Source: JAITWN01 sp964546765 (lineage in GTDB: Bacteria; Pseudomonadota; Gammaproteobacteria; SZUA-140). Taken from it: DNA of 6,432 nt. The position numbers were made by a program, and so were the translations under genes. Shown one piece after another: positions 5,396-6,432 of the stretch. The stretch covers positions 1 to 6,432 of the forward strand of contig CAZJKV010000103.1 of the NCBI GenBank assembly GCA_964546765.1, read 5' to 3'. The notes beneath the pieces were generated by a model. The model made no database searches. It worked only from the letters and a program-made list of their open reading frames with translations, and was not told the DNA's origin. Each line of letters opens with the position of its first letter. Within the stretch, counting starts at the first letter, position 1.

Positions 5396-5620
5396 TCAAG
5401 TCATCGATTCACCATCGGCGCGCAGCCGCCCGCGACGCGTCATCACCCACAGCGGGTGTGCGGCGCAGGAGACGTCGAAATTGCTGGTGAGCGTAGGCAT
5501 GATTCGATCATGCCACCTGCCAGGATACACTGTCAACGCAAGGCGATCGCCGCGACCTGCATGGGGGACTTTGCCTGCCTGGGCGTGACAATTGGCGCAG
5601 CTCAGCACACGGCGGCGCAT
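5396..5620 (-). CDS. Doubtful small ORF with a CXXCH motif
   Basis: From the ATG at 5620 the minus strand reads 74 aa, starting MRRRVLSCANCHAQAG and ending TRRGRLRADGESMT. CANCH fits a heme c attachment motif, but there is no export signal or distal Met ligand context, so heme binding is unlikely. The ORF starts 20 nt after the ABC stop and has only a weak GCGGA before it. By my count about 68% of codons end in G or C, which looks lower than in the recognised genes. An in-frame ATG at 5500 would give a 34-aa version starting at the predicted transcription start of the candidate promoter. I do not recognise a family, and it may not be a gene. Confidence 0.2.
   Translation of the reverse strand: MRRRVLSCANCHAQAGKVPHAGRGDRLALTVYPGRWHDRIMPTLTSNFDVSCAAHPLWVMTRRGRLRADGESMT
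5496..5514. repeat. Palindrome, possible operator
   Basis: GGCATGAT (5496-5503) and ATCATGCC (5507-5514) are perfect inverted 8-bp arms around TCG. The -10 hexamer of the minus-strand promoter candidate lies inside the right arm, which is where a repressor binding site would be placed. No regulator gene is nearby to support this. Confidence 0.4.
5507..5536 (-). promoter_or_regulatory. Candidate sigma70 promoter, minus strand
   Basis: On the minus strand a perfect -35 TTGACA (5536-5531) is followed after 18 bp by CATGAT (5512-5507; 4 of 6 to TATAAT). The expected start is near 5500, where an ATG also occurs. Downstream in this direction are the terminator at 5367-5330 and then eamA, so it would make a roughly 170-nt terminated RNA or serve eamA by read-through. 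Confidence 0.4.
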
Positions 5621-5640
5621 TATCCGCAATCGACGGAACG

Positions 5641-6432
5641 TCAGATCCCGAATTGCAGGTCGGCGAGACGCGCGTAGAGGCCGCTCTGCCGGCGCAGGTC
5701 GGCAGGCGTGCCGGTCTCGACGATACGGCCCTGCTCGAGCACGATGATGCGGTCGACCTGCTGCACGGTCGCGAGACGATGCGCGATGACCAGCGTCGTG
5801 CGTCCCTGCATCGCCGCATTGAGTCCTCGTTGCACGAGGATCTCGGACTCTGCGTCGAGCGCGCTGGTCGCCTCGTCGAGCAGCAGCAGCGGCGCGTTCT
5901 TCAGCATCGCGCGCGCGATCGCGATACGTTGGCGCTGGCCGCCCGACAGACGTATGCCGCGCTCGCCGAGGAAGGTCTGATAGCCGTCCGGCAGGTGCTC
6001 GATGAACTCCTCGACCAGCGCGGCCTTCGCGGCGGCGCGGACCTCGGCGTCGGTCGCATCGAACCGGCCGTAGCGGATGTTGTCGAGCGCGTTCGCCGAG
6101 AAGATCACCGGCTCCTGCGGAACCAGTGCGATGCGCCCGCGCAGATCGTGCAGCGGGATCTCGCGGATGTCCCGGTCATTGAAGCGTATGCAGCCCGCCG
6201 TGACGTCGAAGAATCTCAGCAGGAGCTGAAATACGGTCGTCTTGCCGGCCCCGGATGGTCCGACCAGCGCAATGCTCTCGCCGGCCGCGATCGTGAGCGT
6301 TACGTCGTCCAGCACCGCGATCTGCGGCCGCGCCGGGTAGTGGAAGCTGACCTGCTCGAAACGGATCTCGGCCTGGTCGGGGCGGGGGAGGCGCGTCGGG
6401 CGCGCAGGCCCGGCGATTGCGGGCCGCTCGCG
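5641..6432 (-). CDS. ABC exporter (MsbA-like, ABCB-type) ATP-binding domain, C-terminal part, cut by right edge
   Basis: The frame is open to the right edge, giving the last 263 residues of a membrane-fused ABC transporter; the GTG near 6315 is internal, not a start. In order: A-loop aromatic in VSFHYPARP (Tyr32 of the visible part), Walker A GPSGAGKTT (58-66), Q-loop PQEP (Gln106), signature LSGGQ (162-166), Walker B LLLLDE (182-187), D-loop SALD (190-193) and H-loop His218 in IAHRLAT. All catalytic residues are present. The HYPARP form and the proline-rich lead-in fit homodimeric exporters of the MsbA/ABCB group, which export lipids, peptides or drugs at the inner membrane. The membrane domain lies outside the window, so the substrate cannot be inferred. 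No terminator directly follows the stop; the first is at 5367-5330. Confidence 0.92.
   Translation of the reverse strand, partial: RERPAIAGPARPTRLPRPDQAEIRFEQVSFHYPARPQIAVLDDVTLTIAAGESIALVGPSGAGKTTVFQLLLRFFDVTAGCIRFNDRDIREIPLHDLRGRIALVPQEPVIFSANALDNIRYGRFDATDAEVRAAAKAALVEEFIEHLPDGYQTFLGERGIRLSGGQRQRIAIARAMLKNAPLLLLDEATSALDAESEILVQRGLNAAMQGRTTLVIAHRLATVQQVDRIIVLEQGRIVETGTPADLRRQSGLYARLADLQFGI

Larger units (their letters stand above)
5320..5640. other. Intergenic region between eamA and the ABC transporter gene
   Basis: This 321-bp stretch is read here on the minus strand. From the ABC stop codon leftward it holds a doubtful small ORF with CXXCH, a promoter candidate overlapping an 8-bp-arm palindrome (5496-5514), a small hairpin CACCC/GGGTG (5444-5458), and a strong terminator next to the eamA start. 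If the promoter is real, it drives an RNA of about 170 nt that ends at the terminator. Confidence 0.6.

Overview
The window is a GC-rich, gene-dense piece of a bacterial chromosome, most likely from a gammaproteobacterium. The evidence is the gene content: an Lhr-type helicase, a fused DUF523-DUF1722 (YbgA-type) protein, an LpoB-like lipoprotein paired with a COG3014-type lipoprotein, and an MsbA-like ABC exporter. Codons mostly end in G or C. I cannot name the genus. I see no rRNA, tRNA, CRISPR array, integrase, transposase or prophage gene.

Layout, left to right. (1) Positions 1-962, minus strand: N-terminal 320 codons of an Lhr-family DEAD/DEAH helicase, cut by the left edge. (2) A 69-bp divergent gap, then 1032-1973, plus: a 313-aa DUF523 (TudS-like) + DUF1722 protein, closed by a strong intrinsic terminator. 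(3) 2049-2648 and 2696-4012, plus: two lipoproteins, an LpoB-like PBP-activator homologue and a COG3014-type TPR-like protein. Two copies of an A6-GGGGTCAGACCCC-T6 palindrome sit at their junction, and the second lies inside the signal-peptide codons of the COG3014-type gene. (4) 4013-4403: about 390 bp with no supported gene but with strong inverted repeats, ending at a plus-strand terminator that overlaps the 3' end of the next gene. (5) 4414-5319, minus: an EamA/DMT-family 10-TM transporter. (6) 5320-5640: an intergenic region with a minus-strand terminator, a TTGACA-type promoter candidate overlapping a palindrome, and a doubtful small ORF containing CXXCH. (7) 5641-6432, minus: C-terminal ATPase part of an ABC exporter, cut by the right edge.

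How the genes work together: only the two lipoproteins look like a functional unit, probably in the cell envelope and possibly linked to peptidoglycan synthesis. The others are ordinary neighbours. The most unusual signal is non-coding. A GGGGTCAGACCCC palindrome family occurs as two canonical copies plus one terminator that looks built from two variant copies, and one copy has become part of a lipoprotein signal peptide. Three genes (lpoB-like, COG3014-type, eamA) start 10-22 nt after a terminator-like structure, which leaves almost no room for a conventional promoter. I did not find a clearly new multi-gene system.
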